Positions 33,482-42,429 are shown, counted from the stretch's first letter. The stretch is 64,000 nucleotides of DNA from Lientehia hominis (GCF_021044755.1 NZ_JAJNOR010000006.1:1-64000), one strand, 5' to 3'. Notes: a model not told the origin generated them from the sequence alone. Translations and numbers: made by a program.

Positions 33482-34639
33482 ATGGAACTAAATAAGAACA
33501 ACTCAAAAAAGATACTCGGATTCATTGCATTCGGAATCCTTCTGTTTGTCGGGCTGGAGCATCTGAGCATCGTTGGAAACGCTTTCCGATGGGTCCTCGG
33601 CCTCCTCTTCCCGTTCCTCCTGGGTGCATGTATCGCTTTCATCCTGAACGTACCCATGAGGCTGCTGGAGGAAAAGGTGTTCCGAAAGCTTAAAGGGCGG
33701 AAGGTCTGGGACCTCATACACAGGCCCGTCTGCATGCTGCTGTCCATTATTGTTGTACTGGCGGCCTTGTGCCTTGTGATCTTTTTAGTCGTCCCCGAAC
33801 TGATCCGGACCATCACCATACTGAGCAAAAGTGTCCCCGTATTCATGGAGAACGCACAGGCCTGGCTGATACAGCTGGCTGAGGATTGGGACATCTCCAC
33901 GGAGCGGCTGGAAAGCATTAATATCGACTGGAAACAGATGCTGGAGACCATAGGAAAATTCCTCCAGGACGGTGCGACCACCGTCGTCAATACCACTATC
34001 GGAGTCACCGCCTCCATTGTGAGCGGAGTCGTCAACTTCTTTCTGGCGTTCATCTTCTCTTTGTATATCCTGGCTTCCAAAGAAAAGCTCGGCGGTCAGT
34101 TCCGCAAGCTGCTCCAGGTATTCCTTCCGGAGAAAAGAGCCGGTCAGTTTCTCCGGGTCTGTACTGTCTCAAACCGTATTTTCTCGAGTTTCGTAACAGG
34201 ACAGTGCACAGAAGCTGTCATACTGGGTGTCCTGTGCTTCCTGGGCATGACCATCCTGCGCCTTCCTTACGCGATGGTAATCGGCACACTGGTGGGCTTC
34301 ACCGCCCTAATTCCCGTATTCGGAGCTTTCATCGGGTGTTTTATCGGCGCCTTCCTGATTCTGATCGTCAGTCCGGTCAAAGCTGTCGTCTTCATCGTCT
34401 TTTTGATGCTCCTTCAGCAGCTGGAGGGCAATCTGATATATCCAAAGGTAGTGGGCACTTCCATCGGGCTTCCCGGTATCTGGGTGCTGGTGGCCGTGAC
34501 CTTGGGCGGGAGCATGTTCGGAATCGCAGGTATGCTGCTGTTTGTCCCGCTCTGCTCCGTCATCTACACGCTTCTGAGAGAATCCGTTTACCGCCGTTTA
34601 AAGCCTGCTCCTTCGTCAGATCATAAACAACAGCCCTGA
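33482..34639 (+). CDS. AI-2E family membrane transporter
   Basis: A 385-residue protein with about eight hydrophobic segments and the AI-2E/PerM family pattern: GLLFPFLLGACIAFILNVPM near the start, then a soluble helical insert (about 110-165), FSSFVTGQCTEAVILG near 235, and QQLEGNLIYPKVVGTSIGLP near 320. Family members export small molecules or ions; AI-2 export is proven for few. Complete and stand-alone. The binding site before the ATG is weak. Its end and the convergent glycosylase gene share a long hairpin. Confidence 0.88.
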   Translation: MELNKNNSKKILGFIAFGILLFVGLEHLSIVGNAFRWVLGLLFPFLLGACIAFILNVPMRLLEEKVFRKLKGRKVWDLIHRPVCMLLSIIVVLAALCLVIFLVVPELIRTITILSKSVPVFMENAQAWLIQLAEDWDISTERLESINIDWKQMLETIGKFLQDGATTVVNTTIGVTASIVSGVVNFFLAFIFSLYILASKEKLGGQFRKLLQVFLPEKRAGQFLRVCTVSNRIFSSFVTGQCTEAVILGVLCFLGMTILRLPYAMVIGTLVGFTALIPVFGAFIGCFIGAFLILIVSPVKAVVFIVFLMLLQQLEGNLIYPKVVGTSIGLPGIWVLVAVTLGGSMFGIAGMLLFVPLCSVIYTLLRESVYRRLKPAPSSDHKQQP

Positions 34640-34673
34640 GGTCAGGGAAGCCACGCTTCCCTCCACAGGGCTG
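34631..34673. terminator. Hairpin between convergent genes
   Basis: CAGCCCTG pairs with CAGGGCTG and an inner AGGGAAGC pairs with GCTTCCCT, giving a long symmetrical stem at the convergent ends of the AI-2E and glycosylase genes. There is no clear T tract on either side, so termination is likely but not certain. It overlaps the last codons of the glycosylase gene. Confidence 0.5.
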
Positions 34674-35157
34674 TAAGTCTCTCCAGAGAATACGCCGCGT
34701 TGGCCGGACTCGTGGACGGCAGCTTCACCGCCTGCCGCCCGGTCCTTTTCTCCAGATATTTTTCATATAATTTAAAGGACGTTCCTCCGTTGCAGAAAAT
34801 CACCTGGATATCCGCAGCGTCCAGGATCACGGACAGATCATTGGAAACCACGTTTTTTATGCTGCTGTCACTGGAACCGTCAATGTCGCAGCTGGCTATC
34901 ACATCCCATACAGCTATCTGATTCTCCAGCAGAAACTGCTTTTTCTCTTCCACCGTTTCCGGGACATATCCTTCGCAGCTGTTCCCGCTGCAGGTGCAGG
35001 CTCCATATACCGCCGCCAGCACTTTCCAGAACCGGTTCTGAGGATGATGATAAAAAAATCTTCCTTCGCGGGACTTGACTGAAGGAAAGCTGCCCAGGAT
35101 CAGAATCTTTGAATTCCTGTCATATACCGGCGGAATCTCGTGTACTACTTTATCCAT
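34642..35157 (-). CDS. DNA-deoxyinosine glycosylase (uracil-DNA glycosylase superfamily)
   Basis: A 171-residue member of the UDG superfamily with the first active-site motif ILILGSFPSVKSREG (about 18-32), YHHPQNRFWKVL following it, and the second motif LPSTSPANA near 147. This pattern matches the small glycosylases that remove hypoxanthine or uracil from DNA as the first step of base excision repair. Cytoplasmic. Its start overlaps the end of the nitroreductase gene by 13 bases, so the two are cotranscribed. Confidence 0.82.
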   Translation of the reverse strand: MDKVVHEIPPVYDRNSKILILGSFPSVKSREGRFFYHHPQNRFWKVLAAVYGACTCSGNSCEGYVPETVEEKKQFLLENQIAVWDVIASCDIDGSSDSSIKNVVSNDLSVILDAADIQVIFCNGGTSFKLYEKYLEKRTGRQAVKLPSTSPANAAYSLERLTALWREAWLP

Positions 35158-35666
35158 AGTATATAGCCCTCTTTTCTCGGCTTCGTCTCCGGATATTCTC
35201 CGTCAATATAGCCCAGCAGACAATGTCCGATGCCCTCATACTGGTCATTCAGCCCCCACTCCTCAAGCAGCTCCTGTCCTTCCCGGGTCTTGAAGACTTC
35301 CTTCGCCCTGTGTATCCAGCAGGAGCCAAGCCCTATGGCATGAGCCGCGTTCAGCAGGTTCCCCATCACCAGGCTGCCGTCCTCTCTGTATGTGGGCCGG
35401 CTTGTATGAGCCAGAACTACGATAACCGTAGGAGCTCCATAAAAAGGGTCTGTATCCGTTCCCATAACATCCGCATTCATCCGGGAAAGCTTTTCTATCA
35501 AAGCCTTATCCTGTATCACCACCATCACCGGTGACTGCATATTCATACCCGTGGGCGCGTACGTCCCCGCCTCCAGCACCTGTTTCAGCTCCTCTTCGGA
35601 AATCTGTTCCGTTCTATAGCTCCGTATGCTGCGCCTCGTCTTTAAGTCCTGCAGTGTCTCTTTCAT
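35145..35666 (-). CDS. Nitroreductase family flavoprotein
   Basis: A 173-residue FMN-dependent nitroreductase with RRSIRSY at about 11-17 (FMN phosphate binding), APTGMNMQSPVMVVI near 38, and GLGSCWIHRAKE near 114. It should reduce nitro compounds or quinones with NAD(P)H. GGAGG lies seven bases before the ATG at 35666; the longer frame to 35735 is not supported. The last 13 bases overlap the glycosylase gene. Confidence 0.87.
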   Translation of the reverse strand: MKETLQDLKTRRSIRSYRTEQISEEELKQVLEAGTYAPTGMNMQSPVMVVIQDKALIEKLSRMNADVMGTDTDPFYGAPTVIVVLAHTSRPTYREDGSLVMGNLLNAAHAIGLGSCWIHRAKEVFKTREGQELLEEWGLNDQYEGIGHCLLGYIDGEYPETKPRKEGYILWIK

Positions 35667-35827
35667 ACGATACCTCCTTTCAGATGTACAAATATGGGAT
35701 CCATTTCCAAGATTATAGCACATTCCAAGGTTCACATCAAACCGTCCATTCTCTTTTTATCCGGGAATGTCCCGCCGTTCTCCGCATACATTGTAACAAT
35801 AACAGTTTTTGAAAGGTCAGCGTAAAC

Positions 35828-36631
35828 ATGAGATTTATACGTAGCCCGAAAAAGAAGCCCTCGAAAAAAGAACTTCTCCGCCGCATAGCGGAAAATGGCT
35901 TCTTGTGGCTGGCTGTCTTCATTCTGGCCGCCGGTGCCATTCTCTATATCCCCGCGGCCATTTCCGCCGGCAGTACCGTCGGCACCAGAGAGCTTCCCAT
36001 CTACAGTGTAGATACCGACCGGAAACAGGTCGCCCTCAGTTTTGACGCCGCCTGGGGAAATGAAGGCACCAGGACCATCATGGATATCCTCCGGAAGCAT
36101 AACATAAAATGCACCTTTTTCATGACCGGAGACTGGGTGGAATCCTATCCGGAGGATGTAAAATTCATTTCTTCGGAAGGCCACGATCTGGGAAACCACA
36201 GTGAGACCCATCCCAATATGAGTGAATTGAGCCCGGATGAAATCAAATCTGAGCTTATGTCTGTACATAGCAAGGTAAAACAACTGACCGGGGTGGAAAT
36301 GACCCTGTTCCGTCCGCCTTACGGGAATTATGACAACAACGTAGTGCTGACCAGCAAAGAATGCGGATACTATTGCATTCAATGGGATGTGGACAGCCTG
36401 GACTGGAAGGATTACGGCACAGAAAACATTGTTAAGACCGTCCTCAACCACAAAAATCTCCATAACGGTTCCATTATCCTGATGCACAACAACGCCAAGT
36501 ACACGCCAGAAGCTTTGGAAGCCATTATTACAGGACTCCAGAACCAGGGATATGAACTGGTCCCCATCTCTCAGCTGATATACAAAGACAGCTATCACAT
36601 TGACCAAACCGGCCGGCAGATCCATGACTAA
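35828..36631 (+). CDS. Exported polysaccharide deacetylase (PdaB-like)
   Basis: A 267-residue NodB-fold protein with a basic N-terminus and one membrane segment at about 23-45 (GFLWLAVFILAAGAILYIPA). The catalytic motifs are SFDAAWGNEG (the PdaB variant of TFDDGP), HSETHPNMSEL, FRPPYGNYDN and ILMHNN. The SFDAAWGNE form is typical of PdaB/SpoIVFA-region deacetylases linked to spore cortex or cell wall in Firmicutes. It probably deacetylates a cell-wall glycan. A strong terminator follows. Confidence 0.88.
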   Translation: MRFIRSPKKKPSKKELLRRIAENGFLWLAVFILAAGAILYIPAAISAGSTVGTRELPIYSVDTDRKQVALSFDAAWGNEGTRTIMDILRKHNIKCTFFMTGDWVESYPEDVKFISSEGHDLGNHSETHPNMSELSPDEIKSELMSVHSKVKQLTGVEMTLFRPPYGNYDNNVVLTSKECGYYCIQWDVDSLDWKDYGTENIVKTVLNHKNLHNGSIILMHNNAKYTPEALEAIITGLQNQGYELVPISQLIYKDSYHIDQTGRQIHD

Positions 36632-36690
36632 CATTTCCTATTATCCATTAAAGCTGCTCCGGCAGCGTTTATTTTTGATACGGCCGTTCC

Positions 36691-36727
36691 GGCGATATGG
36701 CACTAGTGGTTGCCATATCGCCTTTTT
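36691..36727 (+). terminator. Intrinsic terminator after the PdaB-like gene
   Basis: GGCGATATGGC, ten bases, GCCATATCGCC, then TTTTT: a perfect 11-bp stem with T tract, 60 bases after the deacetylase stop. The rest of 36632-36895 holds nothing else that I can name. Confidence 0.9.
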
Positions 36728-36895
36728 CCGTATATCCAGGCCCAGAAATGGACAATTTAAAGATATGAGGCCCTTTTGTCCGCCTGTGCCGTTCTCCCGA
36801 AACATTTTCATTGAGTTTTGCCTGCCGCTGGCTTATAATGGTAGTATTGCATTTGGACACTTGATCATGGCAAAGGAAAGAAAGGCGGTTTGACT

Positions 36896-37576
36896 ATGTA
36901 TTGTACTACTTGCGGCAAAGAGCTCTCCGATGGCGCAGCCGTCTGTGATGAATGCGGTACCGTATTCACTCCTGACGGACAAGCAAAGGCTCCCGCGGAA
37001 GATATATCCGGACAGGGCGCTGCCTGGGATAACGGCAGCGAAAACACGGCTGGAGGCACATCCGAAGACGGCAGTTCCGAAGAACCTCATCGTCCTTATA
37101 TGGATTATCAGCCATTTTCAGACCAGAATGAAACGAACTTTCAGGCCGGGCAGAACTCCTTCGAAGAATATGGGAATCAGCAGGGCTCTTATGAGCAGAA
37201 TCCATATGGACAGAACCCTTATGGACAAAATCCCTATGGACAAAATCCTTATGGACAAAATCCCTACGGACAAAATCCTTACGGGCAGAACACCTATAAG
37301 AAGGACGGCAGAGAAGAAGGCCATACAGGCCTTGCCATCGCTTCACTTGTCCTCGGCATCATCGGCACCTGCTGCTGCTGCCTTCCTCTGCTCTGCATAC
37401 CCATCGGCATCATAGGGCTGATATTTGGCATAATCGGCATGAAATCCAGTTCCCGCGGGCTCGCCATTGCCGGCCTGGTCCTCAGTTCCATCGCTCTGGT
37501 CCTCGGCGTGATGATGATACTGGTGATGATCGTCAGCGGTGATTCCTACATTTCCTACTATTGGAACTGGTATTAA
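36896..37576 (+). CDS. Zinc-ribbon membrane protein with NPYGQ repeats and DUF4190-like C-terminus
   Basis: A 226-residue protein. An N-terminal zinc ribbon comes first (CTTCGKELSDGAAVCDECG, two CxxC pairs at about 3-22). A low-complexity acidic stretch follows, then six exact NPYGQ repeats at about 102-131, then two hydrophobic segments with GLAIASLVLGIIG, a Cys run (CCCCLPLLC) and GLAIAGLVLSSIALVLG. The last part resembles DUF4190. I use the ATG at 36896 rather than the TTG six bases earlier. Function unknown; such proteins are common in Clostridia and sit in the membrane with the zinc ribbon in the cytoplasm. Confidence 0.75.
   Translation: MYCTTCGKELSDGAAVCDECGTVFTPDGQAKAPAEDISGQGAAWDNGSENTAGGTSEDGSSEEPHRPYMDYQPFSDQNETNFQAGQNSFEEYGNQQGSYEQNPYGQNPYGQNPYGQNPYGQNPYGQNPYGQNTYKKDGREEGHTGLAIASLVLGIIGTCCCCLPLLCIPIGIIGLIFGIIGMKSSSRGLAIAGLVLSSIALVLGVMMILVMIVSGDSYISYYWNWY
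37199..37288 (+). repeat. Six tandem 15-bp repeats coding NPYGQ
   Basis: Six 15-base units encode Asn-Pro-Tyr-Gly-Gln six times, with third-position changes between units (TAT/TAC, GGA/GGG, CAG/CAA). The length may vary by slippage. Confidence 0.9.
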
Positions 37577-37613
37577 TTGAAAACGAGGCGAAAGTATGAA
37601 TGGAGGCAGACGT

Positions 37614-38027
37614 ATGTGGTTTTGGTTTGCGATTCTGTCGGCGGTATTTGCCGCGCTGACATCGATCCTGGCAAAACTGGGAATCGAGGGGATTAATTCC
37701 AATCTGGCCACCGCGATCCGCACCGTAGTGGTGCTTGTTATGGCCTGGGGAATCGTATTCATGACAGGAGCTCAGCAGGGGATTTCCGACATCTCCGCAA
37801 AAAGCTGGATCTTCCTGGTGCTGTCCGGGCTGGCGACGGGCCTGTCCTGGATCTGCTATTACCGCGCGCTGCAGCTCGGCGACGCATCTAAAGTGGTGCC
37901 GATCGATAAATTCAGCGTAGTGATCTCCATCGTCCTGGCATTCGTGATTCTTCACGAAGCAGTGACATGGAAAGCGGTCCTGGGAGGAATCCTGATAACC
38001 GCAGGGACCTTTGTGATGATTCTCTGA
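37614..38027 (+). CDS. EamA/DMT-type small transporter
   Basis: A 137-residue protein with five hydrophobic segments, half the length of usual DMT transporters, containing one EamA repeat (AILSAVFAALTSILAKLGIE; LSGLATGLSWICYYRALQLG; VPIDKFSVVISIVLAFVILH). Single-repeat members work as dimers. I start at 37614, with GGAGG seven bases before; an ATG at 37596 lies upstream of that site. Substrate unknown. It is followed by the NYN protein gene after 17 bases. Confidence 0.83.
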   Translation: MWFWFAILSAVFAALTSILAKLGIEGINSNLATAIRTVVVLVMAWGIVFMTGAQQGISDISAKSWIFLVLSGLATGLSWICYYRALQLGDASKVVPIDKFSVVISIVLAFVILHEAVTWKAVLGGILITAGTFVMIL

Positions 38028-38044
38028 TAAAAAAAGGGGTATTT

Positions 38045-38962
38045 ATGGATAAGGAATTAAAATTCGCGATATTGATCGACGCAGACAACATTTCAGAAAA
38101 ATACATTAAGATCATTCTGGATGAAACCGCCAAAAGCGGAGTGGCAACCTACAAAAGAATCTACGGGGACTGGACCAATCCCCAGCTGAACTCCTGGAAG
38201 AATGTCCTTCTGGACAATTCCATCATCCCTATCCAGCAATATGGATACACCACCGGCAAGAATTCCACCGATTCGGCCATGATCATCGATGCGATGGATA
38301 TCTTATATTCCGGAACGGTGGACGGTTTCTGCATCGCTTCCTCAGACAGCGATTTCACCCGTCTGGCGGCAAGGCTCCGGGAATCCGGCATGCATGTAAT
38401 CGGTATGGGGGAAAGCAAGACGCCGAAGCCCTTCATCTCTGCCTGCAACCAGTTTAAATATCTGGATATCCTTTTGTCCAATCTTCAGGAGGAGGAAGCC
38501 GCAGACGCTCAGGATCCAGAAAGTGAACCGGCGGCGGAAGCCGATAAGCTGGAAATGCCTGTTTCCAGAAAGGGAAGAACTTCCGCAAAAAAGGCCAGCA
38601 GTTCGGTTTCCAAGCTAAAAACCGAGTCTTCCGTATTGTCTGCCGCCTCAGTATCCTCCTCTTCCCGTCTGAAAAAGAAGGGACCTGAACCCCAGACTAA
38701 CCTGAAGATGATCAAAAAGGCGATTCTCTCCCTGGTGGAAGAATGCTCCGACGACGACGGCTGGATCTTTTCGGCAGAACTGGGGAATCAGCTCGCTAAA
38801 CGCTTCCCGGACTTTGACGTACGGAACTTTGGCTTTTCTAAATTCACTCCGTTCATCAATTCTCTTGATCTATTTGAAGTGAAGAGAAATCAGGCCAGCT
38901 CCAACAGTAACGTCCAGCTGGTATATTTCAAGATAAAAGAATCTGCTAAAAAAAGACCATAG
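38045..38962 (+). CDS. NYN-domain ribonuclease-like protein with C-terminal LOTUS/OST-HTH domain
   Basis: A 305-residue protein. The N-terminal NYN (PIN-like) domain at about 1-145 has the acidic residues expected for a metal-dependent nuclease (ILIDADNIS, NSTDSAMIIDAMDIL, ASSDSDFTRLA). A Ser/Lys/Ala-rich linker runs from about 155 to 215. The C-terminal OST-HTH/LOTUS domain (about 225-300; KKAILSLVEECSDDDGWIFS, FPDFDVRNFGFSKFTPFINS) binds RNA, perhaps G-quadruplexes. An RNA-processing role is likely; the target is unknown. AAAAGGGG precedes the ATG. Confidence 0.88.
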   Translation: MDKELKFAILIDADNISEKYIKIILDETAKSGVATYKRIYGDWTNPQLNSWKNVLLDNSIIPIQQYGYTTGKNSTDSAMIIDAMDILYSGTVDGFCIASSDSDFTRLAARLRESGMHVIGMGESKTPKPFISACNQFKYLDILLSNLQEEEAADAQDPESEPAAEADKLEMPVSRKGRTSAKKASSSVSKLKTESSVLSAASVSSSSRLKKKGPEPQTNLKMIKKAILSLVEECSDDDGWIFSAELGNQLAKRFPDFDVRNFGFSKFTPFINSLDLFEVKRNQASSNSNVQLVYFKIKESAKKRP

Positions 38963-38998
38963 GACATGGCTGGCATGTACTACGGTCTTAAAAAGCAT

Positions 38999-40369
38999 TC
39001 ATTTCAGGAAAAGCCTAAGAAGCTTTTCCTTTTTTTTCGTATAGGGCTGATAGCGGATCGGCATATCTATCCAGTTGTATTTTTTTACAATGCTCTTTTC
39101 ATGGCTGAAAGTCTCAAAGCTCTTTTTCCCGTGGTAGCTCCCCATCCCGCTGGCACCTACGCCGCCGAAACCCATTCGGGAAGTAGCCAAGTGTATAATG
39201 GTATCATTTACGCAGCCGCCGCCGAAGCTAAGAGAACTGAGAAGCCGTTTCTCCACTTCTCTCTTTTTGGTAAAAATATAGCACGCAAGAGGCTTTTCCC
39301 TCACCTGGACGAATTTCTCCGCCTCGCCGATTTCCCGGAAAGTGAGCACCGGCAGCAGCGGGCCGAAAATCTCCTCCTTCATGACCGGAGCATCCGCCGC
39401 TGCTTCATCCAGGACTGCCGGAGCAATCTGGAGTGTCTCCCGCCGGTATTCTCCTCCTGTCAGGAGTTTCTCTCCCTCCATGAGACCCAGGAGCCTGTTA
39501 AAATGCTTTTCATTGACAATCTTCGGATAATCCGGATTCTCCAAGGGCCGTTCTCCAAACATGGAGCGGATCTCCTTTTCCAGCAGAGTCAGAAAAGGCT
39601 CTTTTACGGACTCCTGAATAAGCAGATAATCAGGCGCTACACAGGTCTGCCCCGCGTTCAGATATTTCCCAAAAGCCAACCGTCTGGCAGCCGTCTTAAG
39701 GTCTGCGGACTCTTCCACGATACAGGGGCTCTTTCCCCCCAATTCCAGCGTGACCGGCGTCAGATTCCGGGATGCCTTTTCCATCACCAGTTTTCCCACC
39801 TTCACGCCTCCCGTGAAAAAGATATAATCAAAACGCTGCTCCAGGAGCGCCGTATTCTCTGCCCGGCCGCCCTCTACAACCGCCACATATTCCGGCGGGA
39901 ACACGGCCTTTATCAGCTCTCGTATGGCAGCTGATGTAGCCGGCGCATATGCAGACGGCTTCAGGACGCAGCAGTTCCCGGCCGCCAGCGCACCCGCCAG
40001 AGGTTCAAGACACAGCATAAACGGATAATTCCAGGGAGACATTACCAGCGCGGACCCATAGGGCTCAGAGACCGTAAAGCTCCTGCTGTGGAACTGTGCA
40101 AGCGGCGACAGCTTCATTTTCGGCCTGCAAAAGCTCTTTAAATGCTTCCGGAGATAACTCAGTTCAGCCAATGTCATGCCAGTCTCTGTCATATAGGACT
40201 CAAAGCCCGATTTATTCAAGTCCTTTTTAAGTGCCGCGTGGATCTGCGGCTCCCGCCTCTTTATTTCTTCCTGCAGCCGTTCCAGCGCATTCAAACGAAA
40301 TGCCACAGGTCTTGTTGCGCCTGTGGCAAAATAATCCCGCTGTTTCTCTACAATCTTCTGAATCTCCAC
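38999..40369 (-). CDS. Aldehyde dehydrogenase, class 3-like
   Basis: A 456-residue NAD(P)-dependent aldehyde dehydrogenase of the short fatty-aldehyde type. SPWNYPF is at about 110, LELGGKSP with the general-base Glu near 206, and the catalytic Cys in NAGQTCVAPDYLL near 240. GFGGVGASGMGSYHGKKSFE at about 405 is typical of class 3 enzymes. It oxidises medium or long aldehydes to acids. The last codons overlap the terminator of the convergent NYN unit. YjbQ precedes it by two bases on the same strand. Confidence 0.9.
   Translation of the reverse strand: MEIQKIVEKQRDYFATGATRPVAFRLNALERLQEEIKRREPQIHAALKKDLNKSGFESYMTETGMTLAELSYLRKHLKSFCRPKMKLSPLAQFHSRSFTVSEPYGSALVMSPWNYPFMLCLEPLAGALAAGNCCVLKPSAYAPATSAAIRELIKAVFPPEYVAVVEGGRAENTALLEQRFDYIFFTGGVKVGKLVMEKASRNLTPVTLELGGKSPCIVEESADLKTAARRLAFGKYLNAGQTCVAPDYLLIQESVKEPFLTLLEKEIRSMFGERPLENPDYPKIVNEKHFNRLLGLMEGEKLLTGGEYRRETLQIAPAVLDEAAADAPVMKEEIFGPLLPVLTFREIGEAEKFVQVREKPLACYIFTKKREVEKRLLSSLSFGGGCVNDTIIHLATSRMGFGGVGASGMGSYHGKKSFETFSHEKSIVKKYNWIDMPIRYQPYTKKKEKLLRLFLK
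39007..39037 (+). terminator. Intrinsic terminator of the EamA/NYN unit
   Basis: GGAAAAGC, seven bases, GCTTTTCC, then eight T. It lies 45 bases after the NYN stop and inside the 3' coding end of the convergent aldehyde dehydrogenase gene. Confidence 0.85.
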
Positions 40370-40371
40370 GT

Positions 40372-40776
40372 CTATCCCTCCATCACCTTCACATAAAAGG
40401 TACGCTGCCTGGGCCCGTCAAACTCGCATAAGTAAAGATCCTGCCATACCCCGAGAATCATCTCGCCCTCTTCCAGGATCAAGGTCACCGAAGCTCCCAT
40501 GGTAGAAGCTTTTACATGGGCGTGAGAATTCCCTTCATAGTGGCGGTACCGGATATCCTTCGTAGGATAGGCATGCTCCATGGCATACAGCATGTCCTGG
40601 ATGACATCCGGATCCGCGTTTTCATTAATCGTCAAGGCGGCGGTAGTATGCGGGCAGTGTACGATGATGACTCCGTTCTTGATACCGCTCTCTTTGATGT
40701 CCTTTTTTACCGTATCGGTGATTTTCACCATGTCCCTGCGCTCTGAAACAATGATATTATGCTTAAACAAATTCAT
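40372..40776 (-). CDS. YjbQ family protein (UPF0047)
   Basis: A 134-residue protein with the full UPF0047 pattern: IVHCPHTTAALTINENADPD, GNSHAHVKASTMGASVTLIL, and GVWQDLYLCEFDGPRQRTFY. Three conserved histidines likely bind a metal. Members show weak thiamin phosphate synthase activity, and their true role is unclear. GGAGG lies six bases before the ATG at 40776. It is cotranscribed with the aldehyde dehydrogenase gene. Confidence 0.92.
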   Translation of the reverse strand: MNLFKHNIIVSERRDMVKITDTVKKDIKESGIKNGVIIVHCPHTTAALTINENADPDVIQDMLYAMEHAYPTKDIRYRHYEGNSHAHVKASTMGASVTLILEEGEMILGVWQDLYLCEFDGPRQRTFYVKVMEG

Positions 40777-40921
40777 AAAATCCCTCCAATACTTATCCCT
40801 TCCCCTCAGAAGGTCCTCGCACATCGACTTTAATTCTAGTATAGCACAATTCTAAATAAATCAAAGGGCTTTCGTATGAATTGTTTCTGCTGCACAAGGC
40901 CCCAGCCAGACAGCAAAGCTC

Positions 40922-42418
40922 CTATATTTCCGTTTTTTTTCCGTTCCGTCCCACCATAAGCAGCACTGCCGCCAAAGCCGCAAGCCCGACCAGCGTCCCC
41001 ACCCAGCCATTTTTCGTAAATCCAGCCGCAAAATACCCGGCCAGACAGCATGCCGCCACCGTAAGAGCATAGGGTATCTGAGTCGATACGTGGCTCAAAT
41101 GATTGCACTGGGCTCCCGCCGAAGCCAGGATTGTCGTATCTGAAATGGGAGAAATATGGTCTCCGCACACGGCCCCCGCAAGAATGGATGCCGTAGCAAT
41201 AGTCAGCATATTGATATCTCCGGCATCGAATACCACGAACGCGATAGGGATCAGTATGCCAAAGGTCCCCCATGAAGTACCGGTAGCAAAAGACAGCCCA
41301 GTGGCCACGGCAAAGAAGATAGCGGGAAGGAGCATGCTGATCAGTGCGCTGCCCCCGACTGCCCCGCGGACAAAGCTTCCGATGTCCAGATACTCCTCAC
41401 GGCATATGCCGGATAAAGTCCATGCAAGACAGAGTATCATAATGGCCGGAGTCATCGCCTTAAATCCCTCCGTAAAGCTTTCGCAGAACTCCCGGAAGGA
41501 GATCACTCTTCTGGGAAGATACAAAAGGAAGGTCACAACAAGGGTGAAAAAGGAACCCAGCACCAGACTTCTGGCAGAATCACAGTTCGCAAATGCCTCC
41601 ACGATTCCGGCTCCGTCCAGGATCCCTCCCGTGTACAGCATACCGCTGATACAAAACAGGATGAGAACCGCGATCGGCAGAACCAGATCAATCACCTTTC
41701 CTCTGCCGCTGATGCGAAGCTCCTCTCCGGAGACCGCAGTTTCCTCCCCTTCTCTCGCCGTCTTTTCTTCATACCTTCTCATTGCACCGTAATCGATATT
41801 CCGTATGATCAGATAAAGCATGAAAATTATGGTCAGAATTGCATAGAGATTAAAAGGAATCGTCCTGATAAACAGGCTGAAGCCGTCGATCCCGCTCCCT
41901 TCAGGCAGGGACGAGCCTACCGCCGCCGCCCAGCTGGAGATTGGCGCAATGATGCAGACAGGCGCCGCAGTGGCGTCAATGATATAAGCCAGCTTCGCTC
42001 TGCTGATTTTATATTTATCTGTCACAGGCCTCATGACCGTTCCTACAGTCAGGCAGTTGAAATAATCGTCCACAAAGATCAATGATCCTAAAAGTACCGT
42101 GGACAAGAGGGCTCCCCTCTTTGATTTTATGACCTTGGATGCCCAGTTCCCATAGGCCTTTGACGCGCCGGATTTGGTGATCAGCGCCACCAGGATGCCT
42201 AAAAGTACCAGAAATATTAGGATGTCCACATTTCCGCCGATTTTGTCACCCATGATCGAGAACGTAGTCTCCACCGAAGCCAGCGGCTGAAATCCGGTCA
42301 CCAGCAGTGCCCCGGACACAATGCCGATCAGCAGTGAAAGGTAGACCTCCTTTGTGATCAATGCCAGCGCGATCGCCACAACAGGAGGCAGAAGCGCCCA
42401 AGCTGTACCTGCCATCAT
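40922..42418 (-). CDS. Na+/H+ antiporter, NhaC family
   Basis: A 498-residue membrane protein with about eleven hydrophobic segments and NhaC-type motifs (KSKRGALLSTVLLGSLIFVD, FATGTSWGTFGILIPIAFVV, GAVCGDHISPISDTTILAS). It exchanges sodium or a substrate such as malate or lactate for protons; the subfamily cannot be settled by eye. GGAGGGGT lies right before the double ATG. It follows the small zinc-ribbon gene by 11 bases. Confidence 0.87.
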   Translation of the reverse strand: MMAGTAWALLPPVVAIALALITKEVYLSLLIGIVSGALLVTGFQPLASVETTFSIMGDKIGGNVDILIFLVLLGILVALITKSGASKAYGNWASKVIKSKRGALLSTVLLGSLIFVDDYFNCLTVGTVMRPVTDKYKISRAKLAYIIDATAAPVCIIAPISSWAAAVGSSLPEGSGIDGFSLFIRTIPFNLYAILTIIFMLYLIIRNIDYGAMRRYEEKTAREGEETAVSGEELRISGRGKVIDLVLPIAVLILFCISGMLYTGGILDGAGIVEAFANCDSARSLVLGSFFTLVVTFLLYLPRRVISFREFCESFTEGFKAMTPAIMILCLAWTLSGICREEYLDIGSFVRGAVGGSALISMLLPAIFFAVATGLSFATGTSWGTFGILIPIAFVVFDAGDINMLTIATASILAGAVCGDHISPISDTTILASAGAQCNHLSHVSTQIPYALTVAACCLAGYFAAGFTKNGWVGTLVGLAALAAVLLMVGRNGKKTEI

Positions 42419-42429
42419 ACCCCTCCAAT

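Noticed and set aside
35732..36634. Open frame of 300 codons on the reverse strand
   Set aside because: It mirrors the PdaB-like deacetylase gene, which has all catalytic motifs.
37199..37288. Short tandem repeats as a CRISPR array
   Set aside because: The 15-base units are directly adjacent without spacers, are in frame within a gene and encode NPYGQ.
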